A DNA stretch of 20,599 bases from JBCDGZ01 sp038750655. Its GTDB lineage: Bacteria; Bacteroidota; Bacteroidia; Chitinophagales; Saprospiraceae. Location: positions 1 to 20,599 of the forward strand of contig JBCDGZ010000136.1 of NCBI GenBank assembly GCA_038750655.1, given 5' to 3'. A program made the position numbers and the translations under genes. The notes beneath the pieces are model-generated. The model was not told the DNA's origin, made no database searches, and worked only from the letters and a program-made list of their open reading frames with translations. Below are positions 6,726 through 14,023 of the stretch, one piece after another; within the stretch, counting starts at the first letter, position 1, and each line of letters opens with the position of its first letter.

Positions 6726-8028
6726 GGGAGAGCAGGGCCTGTCCTTAGGCATCTATCGCATCTCTTTCGGTCTCTTAATGTGCTTTTCTCTGATCCGATT
6801 TATGTATCGGGGTTGGATAGAGGATTGCTATATAGACCCGCCCTTTCATTTTACCTATCAGTATTTTCATTGGATCAAACCGCTGGAGGAAGCCAGTGGG
6901 ATGTATTTTTTGGTCTCCTTGGGGGCCTTTTCGGCGCTGATGGTGGCCCTGGGGATAGCCTATCGGTTTTTTATTATCCTATTCTTCTTCCTTTTCAGCT
7001 ATCTGGAACTCATCTCGCAGTCCTGGTACCTCAATCACTATTACTTCGTCTCCGTCGTCGCCTTTTTGCTGTGCTGGATACCGGCGGACCATCGCTTCTC
7101 CATCGCCGCCCGATGGCGCAAGCAAGCCCCTATCCTAATTAGTAATTTGTACAGCAATGTCCTGAAACTTCAAATCAGCCTGGTCTACTTCTTTGCAGGC
7201 CTGGCCAAGATCAACAGCGATTGGCTGCTGAAGGCCCAACCGCTCAGCATCTGGCTGAAGACCAAGGTTGATACGCCGCTCATCGGCTCCTTGCTGGCCT
7301 ACGACTGGGCCGCCTATCTGTTCAGCTACGGCGGTATGTTCTACGACCTGCTGATTCCCTTCTTTCTCTGGAACAGGCGCAGCCGCCCCTTCGCTCTCTT
7401 GGCCGTCCTATTTTTCCACATCATGACCGCCGTACTCTTCAACATTGGCCTGTTTCCCTGGATTATGATTGTCGGCTCTTTGATTTTTGTGACGGATGAA
7501 GAATGGCAAAAAGTATTGGCTTTTTTCAAAATCTACTCAAAAAAAGGGCAGGAAATGGTCAAACGGAAGACCCGCAAGGTCCCCTCCTACCTGATGATAC
7601 TCTTCCTCCTGCATTTTGCAGTACAAATCCTCCTCCCCCTCCGCCGCTTTTTCTACGCCGAAAACCAACTCTGGACCGAGAGGCATTACCGATTCGGTTG
7701 GAACGTGATGCTGATTGAAAAAGGGGGCAGTGCGCTCTTTAAAGTCAAGGACCAGGATTCTGAGCGCCGATGGACAGAATATCCGAGCACCCATCTGACC
7801 AAGGTGCAGGAAAAACAAATGTCCTACCAAGCCGATATGATCTGGCAGTACGCACAATTTTTAAAGCAAAAGTACCAAGAAAAGGGCCTAGTCAATTTCT
7901 CGATCTATGTAGAATGCTGGGTAGCCTTCAACGGCCGCCCCTCTCAATTGTACTTGCCTACAGACCTGGACCTCCTCACCGTAAGCGAAGACGACATTTA
8001 CAATTATGTGCCTCCACTCAAGCAGTAA
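6706..8028 (+). CDS. HTTM-domain membrane protein (vitamin K-dependent gamma-carboxylase-like)
   Basis: A 440-residue integral membrane protein. Hydrophobic segments lie at about residues 12-31, 64-84, 87-104, 110-126, 152-167, 197-212 and 222-258, with a last one near 295-310, followed by a soluble C-terminal part. This matches the HTTM family and the broader vitamin K-dependent gamma-carboxylase (VKGC) family, whose animal members turn Glu into gamma-carboxy-Glu. The segment Y161-F-F-A-G-L-A-K168-I-N-S-D-W aligns with the human 'AGVKKLDADW' segment. K168 falls on the lysine reported as the catalytic base (from memory). The tail 'RHYRFGWNVMLIEKGG' and the later 'MSYQADMIWQYAQFLKQKY' are also family-like. 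The start overlaps imelysin 2 by 20 bases; ATG at 6715 is an alternative start. Activity and substrate are unknown, but the highly acidic neighbouring lipoproteins are natural candidate partners. Confidence 0.85.
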   Translation: MKRMVTKGEQGLSLGIYRISFGLLMCFSLIRFMYRGWIEDCYIDPPFHFTYQYFHWIKPLEEASGMYFLVSLGAFSALMVALGIAYRFFIILFFFLFSYLELISQSWYLNHYYFVSVVAFLLCWIPADHRFSIAARWRKQAPILISNLYSNVLKLQISLVYFFAGLAKINSDWLLKAQPLSIWLKTKVDTPLIGSLLAYDWAAYLFSYGGMFYDLLIPFFLWNRRSRPFALLAVLFFHIMTAVLFNIGLFPWIMIVGSLIFVTDEEWQKVLAFFKIYSKKGQEMVKRKTRKVPSYLMILFLLHFAVQILLPLRRFFYAENQLWTERHYRFGWNVMLIEKGGSALFKVKDQDSERRWTEYPSTHLTKVQEKQMSYQADMIWQYAQFLKQKYQEKGLVNFSIYVECWVAFNGRPSQLYLPTDLDLLTVSEDDIYNYVPPLKQ

Positions 8029-8044
8029 TGTAGTGGCTCTAATC

Positions 8045-8079
8045 TTAGGTATTCAGCAATACCTAATGCTGGGTATTTT
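8045..8079. promoter_or_regulatory. Candidate operator B: perfect TTAGGTATT/AATACCTAA dyad upstream of the CxxC/PepSY operon
   Basis: A perfect inverted repeat with 9-bp arms (8045-8053 and 8058-8066) and a 4-base centre is followed by five bases and GGTATTTT (8072-8079). The same order and spacing, apart from one base in the dyad centre, occurs at 2755-2790. Lying 16 bases after the HTTM stop codon with T-runs downstream, it could also act as a weak terminator. The match to region A, which follows no gene end on this strand, favours an operator. The TTAGGT half-site resembles that of DtxR/IdeR metal regulators. Confidence 0.6.
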
Positions 8080-8100
8080 TTGGATTTTTTAAACCTTGAA

Positions 8101-8132
8101 TTGCTTATTTTGATTTAGTCTAAGTATATTTA
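8101..8132 (+). promoter_or_regulatory. Probable promoter of the CxxC/PepSY/FNR/ChaN operon
   Basis: TATATTTA at 8125-8132 is one base from the TAnnTTTG -7 consensus. TTG at 8101-8103 lies 21 bases upstream, a typical -33 distance. The 12-base segment CTAAGTATATTT (8120-8131) is identical to the one at 2831-2842, and TTATTT at 8105-8110 aligns with 2816-2821. Transcription would start about 20-25 bases before the 8161 start codon. Confidence 0.55.
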
Positions 8133-8160
8133 ATGATTATTTCATGTTATTTCCTTAGAG

Positions 8161-8505
8161 ATGACTCCTTTTTCCGATAAGAACTATTTCCACGAAATCC
8201 TTTATCAAGATGGAGACAACAAGGTACTGTATTGCTTTGAATGTCACTCTTTTCACGTCTACTACGGTACCATGAGCTTTGATATATCGAAATGTGGAAT
8301 TAAGTCTCTGGCCGGTCATCTCAAGCAATTGCAGTACAAATATGAGGGGGCGATTGATTCAAAAAGCCGCTGCATAGAGGTCGATACCCCCTACCCAACG
8401 ATTCGACTGCTCCTCTCCATTGAAGATCTTCAACATTTGGGGGGGATGCTTCGACATTCTTACCTTATCTTTGAGGAACGCCACTGGAAAGCACAATACA
8501 ATTAG
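8161..8505 (+). CDS. Small CxxC protein of unknown function (DUF6686-like)
   Basis: A soluble cytoplasmic protein of 114 residues with no signal peptide. It has a C25-F-E-C28-H29 motif in 'YCFECHSFHVYYGTMSFDIS', which could hold a metal ion (zinc or iron), and a further Cys at about 45. The general pattern of CxxC, then a short beta-rich segment, then a helical C-terminus resembles a small Bacteroidota family that I associate with DUF6686. That assignment is from memory and weak. It is the first gene after operator B and precedes the PepSY gene by about 50 bases, so it probably belongs to the iron/haem operon. A metal-sensing or metal-delivery role is only a guess. Confidence 0.7.
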   Translation: MTPFSDKNYFHEILYQDGDNKVLYCFECHSFHVYYGTMSFDISKCGIKSLAGHLKQLQYKYEGAIDSKSRCIEVDTPYPTIRLLLSIEDLQHLGGMLRHSYLIFEERHWKAQYN

Positions 8506-8541
8506 CCTAAAAAGAGATTTCAAGAATAAACGGATCATCTT

Positions 8542-8546
8542 AGGAG
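8542..8546 (+). promoter_or_regulatory. Shine-Dalgarno-like AGGAG that decides the PepSY start
   Basis: AGGAG ends 9 bases before ATG at 8556. It directly abuts an in-frame TTG at 8547, which therefore has no room for a ribosome site. This supports ATG 8556 as the start. Clear SD sequences are uncommon in this phylum. Confidence 0.5.
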
Positions 8547-8555
8547 TTGAGGTTT

Positions 8556-9797
8556 ATGAACAAGCGCAAGGCGAAAAAAAGCAGGTTGAAAAAAATTCTG
8601 GGCTGGCTACACCTCTATTTAGGTTTAGTAGCGGGGTTAGTGGTTTTTGTCAGTATGCTGGGAGCAGCTATTTTCGCTTGGGAAGAAGAGCTGACCAACT
8701 GGTACTATGCTGATCTGGTTTATGCCGATACGATAGGTACGGAAACCCTCCCGCCCAGCCAACTGTACGCAGCTGTTGAGGCCGCTTACCCCGGCAAGAA
8801 CTTTACCTTCCTGAAAGTTGATAGGGCACCGAATAAAAATTACGCCCTGAGAAGTTATAAAGGCGCTGAAGAACCGGGCTGGACCTGGGCCTCCGGCGTC
8901 GCTCATTACTACGTCAGTTACGTCAACCCCTACACCGGAAAAGTCGCTGGCCATATCGATAAAAAGCGGGACTGGATTATGCTGGCTCGCTTCCTCCACC
9001 AGAATTTATTACTCAAACATAGTATTGGTACTCAAATCGTAGGCGCCGCCGCCTTAATTATGGTGGCCTTGGCGCTCAGCGGTCTTTATTTGTGGTGGCC
9101 AAAAAACCGTAAAATCCTGCGCCAGCGGCTGAAAATCAAATGGGGAGCCCGCTTCAAACGCGTCAACTGGGATTACCACAGCGTTGGCGGATTTTACACC
9201 CATCTGTTTATCCTCTTTTTCGCCTGTACGGGATTGGTTTGGTCTTATAAATGGTGGAGCAACAGCGTCTATCGCATGCTGGGTAATGACCCCAAAGAAG
9301 TCTTCGTACGTCCCAAATCCCCTCAGCTCGATGGCTGCGATCAAACGGCCATCATCGATCTGGCCTTTGCCGATGCGCAGACCCGGCGCCCCGACTGGTA
9401 CAAGCTGTACCTCAATGTCCCCCGGGCCAAAAGCAAAAAAGGGACCATCTCGGCCAGATTGTATTTTCATCATCCCGAATCCTGGTGGGAGACCAACGAC
9501 GTCTATTATTATCACCCTGAAACGGGCGCATTGCACCATGCGCATAAGCACGACGAGAAGTTGTTGGGAGAAAAATGGCGAAATTCCAACTACGCGATGC
9601 ACGTTGGCAGCATCTACGGCTGGCCAACAAAGGTCATCGCCTCGCTGTGTGCACTTTTCTTTGCAACTTTACCCATAAGCGGTTTTCTAATCTGGTGGGG
9701 ACGAAAGAAGAAAAAATCCCGATCTGCTTCTCGAAAAACGCGAATGGATACGATAAAACCCAATTCTGTATTACCCAGAACAAACTCTGCATCATGA
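8556..9797 (+). CDS. PepSY-associated TM-helix protein (iron/siderophore reductase-like)
   Basis: An inner-membrane protein of 413 residues. A basic N-terminus is followed by TM1 (about 16-42, 'GWLHLYLGLVAGLVVFVSML'), a large periplasmic part with a PepSY-like segment including 'YVNPYTGKVAG' (about 121-132), TM2 (about 157-181), TM3 (about 210-232) and TM4 near 365-388 ending in a basic tail. Histidines at membrane edges (H19, H148, H155, H208, H216) are the type expected to bind haem b in PepSY-TM proteins. Members of this family reduce ferric siderophores or pass electrons across the inner membrane (PiuB/FsrB-like) and are usually iron-regulated. The stop codon overlaps the start of the flavoprotein gene (ATGA at 9794-9797). 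That coupling suggests the flavoprotein may supply electrons to this protein. Start chosen by the AGGAG at 8542. Confidence 0.9.
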   Translation: MNKRKAKKSRLKKILGWLHLYLGLVAGLVVFVSMLGAAIFAWEEELTNWYYADLVYADTIGTETLPPSQLYAAVEAAYPGKNFTFLKVDRAPNKNYALRSYKGAEEPGWTWASGVAHYYVSYVNPYTGKVAGHIDKKRDWIMLARFLHQNLLLKHSIGTQIVGAAALIMVALALSGLYLWWPKNRKILRQRLKIKWGARFKRVNWDYHSVGGFYTHLFILFFACTGLVWSYKWWSNSVYRMLGNDPKEVFVRPKSPQLDGCDQTAIIDLAFADAQTRRPDWYKLYLNVPRAKSKKGTISARLYFHHPESWWETNDVYYYHPETGALHHAHKHDEKLLGEKWRNSNYAMHVGSIYGWPTKVIASLCALFFATLPISGFLIWWGRKKKKSRSASRKTRMDTIKPNSVLPRTNSAS

Positions 9798-10855
9798 TTA
9801 AAACGGATATGCTCATTATAGGCGCAGGCCCTACCGGGCTGTTTACTGTATTTGAAGCCGGATTATTACAACTCAAATGTCACCTCATCGATGCCCTTCC
9901 GGTCCCCGGTGGGCAGTGCACGGAGATTTACCCGAAAAAGCCGATCTACGATATTCCAGCCTACCCGGAAATTCTCGCGGGGGACCTGGTCGATCAATTG
10001 ATGGAACAAATCAAGCCCTTTACGCCAGGCTTTACGCTGGGCGAACGCGCCGAAACGCTGGAAAAGCAAGAGGATGGCACCTTCATAGTGACCACCAACG
10101 AGGGTACGCAACACCAGGCCCCAGTCGTGGTGATCGCTGGCGGGCTGGGTTCTTTTGAGCCCCGCAAGCCTCCCATTGCCAATATTGGCGACTTCGAAGG
10201 CAGTGGGGTGGCCTATATGGTCAAAGACCCGGAGGTGTATCGGGACAAAAAGGTGGTGATCGCTGGGGGTGGAGACTCGGCGCTGGACTGGGCCATCTTT
10301 CTGGCGGATGTTGCCTCGGAGCTTTACCTGGTGCACCGCCGCAAGGAATTCCGAGGAGCACTGGATTCAGTGGAGAAGGCCGCTGAGCTGGCCCGTGCGG
10401 GCAAGATCAACCTCATCACCGATGCGCAGGTGGTGGAGCTGCACGGCAAAGATCAGCTGCAGGCAGTGGTCATCAAACACAAGGACCCGGAAAAAGAAAA
10501 GAGCTTTGTCGAGACCGATCACTTTATTCCGCTTTTCGGACTAGCGCCCAAACTAGGCCCCATCGGCAACTGGGGATTAGAAATCGAGAGCAACGCCATC
10601 AAGGTCAACAATGCTTTGGATTATCAGACCAATATTCCTGGCGTCTTCGCAGTAGGCGATGTCAATACCTATCCCGGAAAACTGAAATTGATCCTCTCTG
10701 GCTTTCACGAGGCGGCCATCATGTGCCAATTCGCCTACCCCATCATCCATCCCAATAAACGCTTCACTTTGAAGTATACGACAGTTGGAGGCATTCAGGG
10801 CTTTGATGGGACCGTTAAAGAGGCTAAGAAGGCGGTAGTCAAAAAAATTGACTAG
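9794..10855 (+). CDS. Ferredoxin/flavodoxin-NADP+ reductase, thioredoxin-reductase-like type (YumC-like)
   Basis: A cytoplasmic FAD enzyme of 353 residues. Visible motifs: FAD-binding G10-A-G-P-T-G15 near the N-terminus, P38-G-G-Q-C with 'YPKKPIYDIPAYPEI' typical of TrxR-like FNRs, a second nucleotide-binding G158-G-G-D-S-A163 for NADPH followed by the HRR motif (181-183), and the C-terminal FAD motif 'IPGVFAVGDVNTYPG' (281-295). There is no CxxC redox pair of thioredoxin reductase, which points to the FNR type. These enzymes exchange electrons between NADPH and ferredoxin or flavodoxin, and some reduce iron chelates. The ATG at 9794 overlaps the PepSY stop by four bases. A longer reading into the PepSY gene (to 9575) would put 73 unrelated residues ahead of the FAD motif and was rejected. 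Confidence 0.92.
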   Translation: MIKTDMLIIGAGPTGLFTVFEAGLLQLKCHLIDALPVPGGQCTEIYPKKPIYDIPAYPEILAGDLVDQLMEQIKPFTPGFTLGERAETLEKQEDGTFIVTTNEGTQHQAPVVVIAGGLGSFEPRKPPIANIGDFEGSGVAYMVKDPEVYRDKKVVIAGGGDSALDWAIFLADVASELYLVHRRKEFRGALDSVEKAAELARAGKINLITDAQVVELHGKDQLQAVVIKHKDPEKEKSFVETDHFIPLFGLAPKLGPIGNWGLEIESNAIKVNNALDYQTNIPGVFAVGDVNTYPGKLKLILSGFHEAAIMCQFAYPIIHPNKRFTLKYTTVGGIQGFDGTVKEAKKAVVKKID

Positions 10856-10888
10856 CTTTAATTTTTCTTCCTATCTACATCCATAACT

Positions 10889-11758
10889 ATGAATCAAATT
10901 TTCAAGATACTTACCCTGCTGCTGATTATTCCCCAGCTGACCTCGGCGCAGGACGCCGCTGCGCCCAACTTTAAAATCTACGCCGTAGACCAGCAGCGGC
11001 TCATCTCCCTGACCGAACTGACCGATGCCGTCAAAGATACGGATGTCCTTTTCTTCGGCGAGGAACACAACGACAGTACTGCCCACTGGCTACAGGATAC
11101 CATCTATGCCCTGCTGCTGCAAAAGTATGGAACGGTGACCCTCAGCCTGGAAATGTTCGAAACCGATTGCCAGCAGGTGCTCGATGAATACCTCAATGAT
11201 TACATCACCGAATCCAAGATGACCAAGGATGCCCGCGCCTGGGGCAACTATCAGGAGGACTACCGCCCTATGGTAGAGCGGGCCAAAGAAAGCGGACAGA
11301 TCGTCATTGCCGCTAATGCCCCGCGCCGCTATGTCAACATCGTCAGCCGCAAGGGGCTGGGGGCGCTGCGGCAGCTCCCCAAGGCTTCTCGCCGCCACCT
11401 GCCGCCGCTGCCGATCTACACCGCCGATTCCAGCTACTACAAACGCTTCCAGGAAGCTATGGGTGGAGCAGGTCACAATTTGTCTGATAATTTCTTTTAC
11501 GCCCAGTGCACCTGGGATGCCTCCATGGCACACCGCATCTATCGACACTGGCGCAAGCACAAAAAAGAACTGGTCTTTCACCTCAACGGCCGTTTCCATA
11601 CCGACTATCAGCAAGGAACGGTCAATCAGCTGAAACGCCGAAATAAGAAAATTGACATCAGGAATATCAGCTGCTTGCCGGTCGAGGATTACGATCAGCC
11701 CGACTGGTCGAAATACACCACGCTGGGGAATTTCATCATCATTAGCCCAGCGGGCTGA
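10889..11758 (+). CDS. ChaN-family haem-binding protein
   Basis: A 289-residue exported protein with signal peptide 1-20 (cleavage expected after LTSA) and no lipid Cys at that site. The ChaN/Tiki-type domain (PF04187) is clear: 'DVLFFGEEHNDSTAHW' (52-67, conserved Glu58, Glu59, His60), 'LSLEMFETDCQQVLDEYL', 'AWGNYQEDYRPMVERAK', 'IAANAPRRYVNIVSRKG', and 'ELVFHLNGRFHTDYQQGT' near the end. Characterised ChaN/PhuW-like proteins bind haem and are iron-regulated. In this operon the protein would handle haem in the periplasm. The gene follows the flavoprotein by 33 bases and precedes the methyltransferase by 5 bases. Confidence 0.9.
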   Translation: MNQIFKILTLLLIIPQLTSAQDAAAPNFKIYAVDQQRLISLTELTDAVKDTDVLFFGEEHNDSTAHWLQDTIYALLLQKYGTVTLSLEMFETDCQQVLDEYLNDYITESKMTKDARAWGNYQEDYRPMVERAKESGQIVIAANAPRRYVNIVSRKGLGALRQLPKASRRHLPPLPIYTADSSYYKRFQEAMGGAGHNLSDNFFYAQCTWDASMAHRIYRHWRKHKKELVFHLNGRFHTDYQQGTVNQLKRRNKKIDIRNISCLPVEDYDQPDWSKYTTLGNFIIISPAG

Positions 11759-11763
11759 TTCGT

Positions 11764-12444
11764 ATGGACAACAACGTTGGCATCTTCACAGGGGAGCGCG
11801 CGCAAAAATACGATAGCTTTATCCACGCCTGGGTTCCTCACTATGAGGCTTTGCAGCACTACCTGCCCCACCTGCTGGCCGAGCAGCTTCCGGCCACTGA
11901 TGACCCTATTGTGGTGGTGGGTTGTGGAACGGGCAATGAGCTACAAATTTTGTCGGAGGGGAAGCCAGAGTGGCAGCTTGAGGGGATTGACCCCTCGCCA
12001 GAGATGATCGCACAGGCTCGTCAAAAGCTATCGGACTGCCCTCAGATCAGCCTGCACGAGGGCTATATGGGTGATCTCCCTGCCGCTAAAGTTTTTCGTG
12101 CGGCCACTCTTCTACTCGTCTTGCATTTTATCCCGGATGATGGGTCAAAATTGAAAATCCTGCAAGAAATTGCCCAACGCCTCCGTCCGGGCGCCCCCTT
12201 GATCCTCCTCGATATTTTTGGTACCGACGAGCAGTTGCAACACAATCTACAGGTACTCAAAATCATGCTCCCCTCCCATCTCGATCCCCAAAAAGTCGCG
12301 GAGCGCATTGCTGCGCTTCCCCGCAGGATTCAGTATATCCCAGAGGAGCGCCTAGCCCAGCTCTTGGCCCAAAGTGGCTTTAGCCCCCCACTCCGCTTTT
12401 TCCAGGCGGCCATCTACGGAGCCTGGATCAGTCGTAAATTGTAG
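11764..12444 (+). CDS. Class I SAM-dependent methyltransferase
   Basis: A cytoplasmic protein of 226 residues. The SAM-binding motif I is V49-V-V-V-G53-C-G55-T-G57-N-E, with the acidic motif II residue D76 in 'LEGIDPSPEM', and 'LLLVLHFIPDDGSKLKILQEIAQRLRPGAPLILLDIFG' is the typical post-motif helix-strand of small-molecule methyltransferases. The substrate cannot be read from sequence. It is 5 bases after chaN-like and so is likely co-transcribed with the haem/iron genes, which makes a porphyrin, siderophore or quinone substrate conceivable but unproven. Confidence 0.85.
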   Translation: MDNNVGIFTGERAQKYDSFIHAWVPHYEALQHYLPHLLAEQLPATDDPIVVVGCGTGNELQILSEGKPEWQLEGIDPSPEMIAQARQKLSDCPQISLHEGYMGDLPAAKVFRAATLLLVLHFIPDDGSKLKILQEIAQRLRPGAPLILLDIFGTDEQLQHNLQVLKIMLPSHLDPQKVAERIAALPRRIQYIPEERLAQLLAQSGFSPPLRFFQAAIYGAWISRKL

Positions 12445-12468
12445 GGGAACCAAATTGCTGATTATCGA

Positions 12469-12476
12469 TATATTTG
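12469..12476 (+). promoter_or_regulatory. Possible -7 promoter element for the serine hydrolase gene
   Basis: TATATTTG fits TAnnTTTG in the 51-base gap after the methyltransferase. It lies about 20 bases before the ATG, which would give a very short leader. No TTG is at the ideal upstream distance. Confidence 0.35.
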
Positions 12477-12495
12477 TCAAAAAATACGGATAACG

Positions 12496-13974
12496 ATGAC
12501 TCGACTACTCCTTCTCGCCATAGTCTTACTAAGTCTAAGCTGCAACACCCCTCCCCCAAAGCCCAGCTTCTCCCCGGAGTATTTCTTTGAGCAGTTGGAG
12601 AAGTTGAAAGATAAATTTCAAATCCCTGGCCTGGCCGCCGCCGTCGTGGAAGACGGCAAAATCATCGGCCAGCGCTACTTCGGCTACGCCGACCTCGACC
12701 CGCAGATTCCCGTAGATTCCACGACCCTCTTCCCCATCGCTTCCATCACCAAGGTCTATTCGGCAGTGCTGCTCTTAAAGCTGGTGGAGCAGGGTCGGCT
12801 CTCCCTTGATGATCCCATCAGTCCCTATTTCACCGATATAAAGCTCCCCGATTCCCTAAAAATCGGACATATCCTATCCCATACCTCCCAGGGAGCAGTC
12901 GGCCAGCATTTTTACTATAGCCCTCGCTTTAGCGTGCTCACCCGGATCATCGAGCAAGCCAGCGGCCAAGCCTTCAGCACCCTGATGGACAAAGAAATCT
13001 TCGAGCCGCTGGCCCTGCGCAACAGCCTGCTGCTTCAGGACTCCGCCCAGTTGGGCGATCGGTTGGCGCGCCTGGCCCGCCCCTACGAGATGACCGAAGA
13101 AGGCATCCGGGAAGGGCCGGTCGAATGGGGCTATTCGGCCTCGGCAGGCATCGCCGCAACGCTATCCGATCTGGTGGCCTTCAGCAATGCCCTAGACGGC
13201 CAGGTCTTGCTTTCCCGTCGCACCAAGGAAATACTGTTTTCGCCCCCTAAAGCCGACCTACCCTACGGGCATGGTATCTTTAGCCAGGATTTTGCCGGAG
13301 AGCGCCTCCTTTGGGCCTACGGGCAGTACGATGGCTACTCAAGCCTCCTGCTCAAGTTGCCCGCCAAAGACCTGTCGCTGGTTTTACTGGCCAACAATAA
13401 CCTGATGAGCGACCCCGCCCGACTGATTTACGGCGATGTCTATTACTCCCTTTTTGCCCTGGCCTTTTTGGATACTTACAGCCAAGCGTTGTTTCCCGTA
13501 CCGCAGGGAGACGTGATTGCGATCACCATAGAGCAAGCCAAAACCATCAGCCTGCTTAGTCGGCAAAAGCTGCTGGCCGAGGCCCTGGCCGATTCCTTTC
13601 TGGCCCGCTTCGACACGACCAAGCTGCGCTCTAGCGAGCGGCTGCTCCAAGAAGCCTTCGCCAAAAACCCTGACCTTATGGACCATGCCGGCCTGAGTTT
13701 ACTGCATAACTTCTCCTTTCTAAAAACGGTAGCCTTTCATTCGGAAATGGGCGATTTCAACACCTTCGATGTGCAATTAGAAATGCTGGGGAACCAGCTG
13801 CTGGACGAGGACCCCGACAATCCCTATGCCCACTTCTATCTGGGCGAATACCATGCTGGAAAGGGCAATACGGAAGTGGCCAGAACACATTTTGAGCACA
13901 TCGTCAATGCCCCGAATTTTTCAAAACAATGGTATACGAAAGAAGCGGAAGAGTGGCTTCAGCAAAACAAGTAA
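12496..13974 (+). CDS. Serine hydrolase lipoprotein (beta-lactamase/PBP-like fold, PF00144) with C-terminal helical repeat region
   Basis: A 492-residue lipoprotein. The signal ends at LSLSC (about residue 16), followed by NTPPPKP, with no acidic export signal, so periplasmic-facing placement is likely. The catalytic S83-I-T-K86 (SxxK) motif is in 'FPIASITKVYSAVLLLKLVEQGRLSLDDPI'. The usual HTSG block reads H129-T-S-Q-G133, and the usual YSN reads Y141-S-P143, so the Asn is missing. The third motif, usually HGG or similar, appears as 'AYGQYDGYSSLLLKLP'. The nucleophile and general base (Lys86, Tyr141) are therefore kept while secondary positions differ. Residues from about 340 on are helical, ending with a TPR-like 'NPYAHFYLGEYHAGKGNTEVARTHFEHIV'. 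Esterase or D-peptidase activity is possible; the substrate is unknown. It stands between the iron operon and the GNAT/repair genes with its own possible promoter. Confidence 0.85.
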   Translation: MTRLLLLAIVLLSLSCNTPPPKPSFSPEYFFEQLEKLKDKFQIPGLAAAVVEDGKIIGQRYFGYADLDPQIPVDSTTLFPIASITKVYSAVLLLKLVEQGRLSLDDPISPYFTDIKLPDSLKIGHILSHTSQGAVGQHFYYSPRFSVLTRIIEQASGQAFSTLMDKEIFEPLALRNSLLLQDSAQLGDRLARLARPYEMTEEGIREGPVEWGYSASAGIAATLSDLVAFSNALDGQVLLSRRTKEILFSPPKADLPYGHGIFSQDFAGERLLWAYGQYDGYSSLLLKLPAKDLSLVLLANNNLMSDPARLIYGDVYYSLFALAFLDTYSQALFPVPQGDVIAITIEQAKTISLLSRQKLLAEALADSFLARFDTTKLRSSERLLQEAFAKNPDLMDHAGLSLLHNFSFLKTVAFHSEMGDFNTFDVQLEMLGNQLLDEDPDNPYAHFYLGEYHAGKGNTEVARTHFEHIVNAPNFSKQWYTKEAEEWLQQNK

Positions 13975-14023
13975 GCCCATCGAAGCCGCGAAAGCCGTAG
14001 CTTTGCGAGAAACCTACACCTAC

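Noticed and set aside
8045..8079. Hairpin after the HTTM gene as a simple terminator
   Set aside because: The arms are AT-rich and the T-run is not adjacent; the near-identical arrangement upstream of 2951 makes an operator more likely, though weak termination is not excluded.
8547..8555. TTG start three codons upstream for the PepSY gene
   Set aside because: The AGGAG abuts the TTG directly, whereas it is well placed for ATG 8556.
9054..9602. Minus-strand open frame of 182 codons opposite the PepSY gene
   Set aside because: A shadow of the PepSY coding sequence without any family signature.
9575..9793. 73-residue N-terminal extension of the FNR-like flavoprotein
   Set aside because: It is a different frame within the PepSY gene; the FAD motif should be near the N-terminus and ATG 9794 gives a typical ATGA overlap.
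13826..14023. 66-residue N-terminal extension of the GNAT protein
   Set aside because: It runs inside the serine hydrolase coding region and has no GNAT features; ATG 14024 begins the fold.
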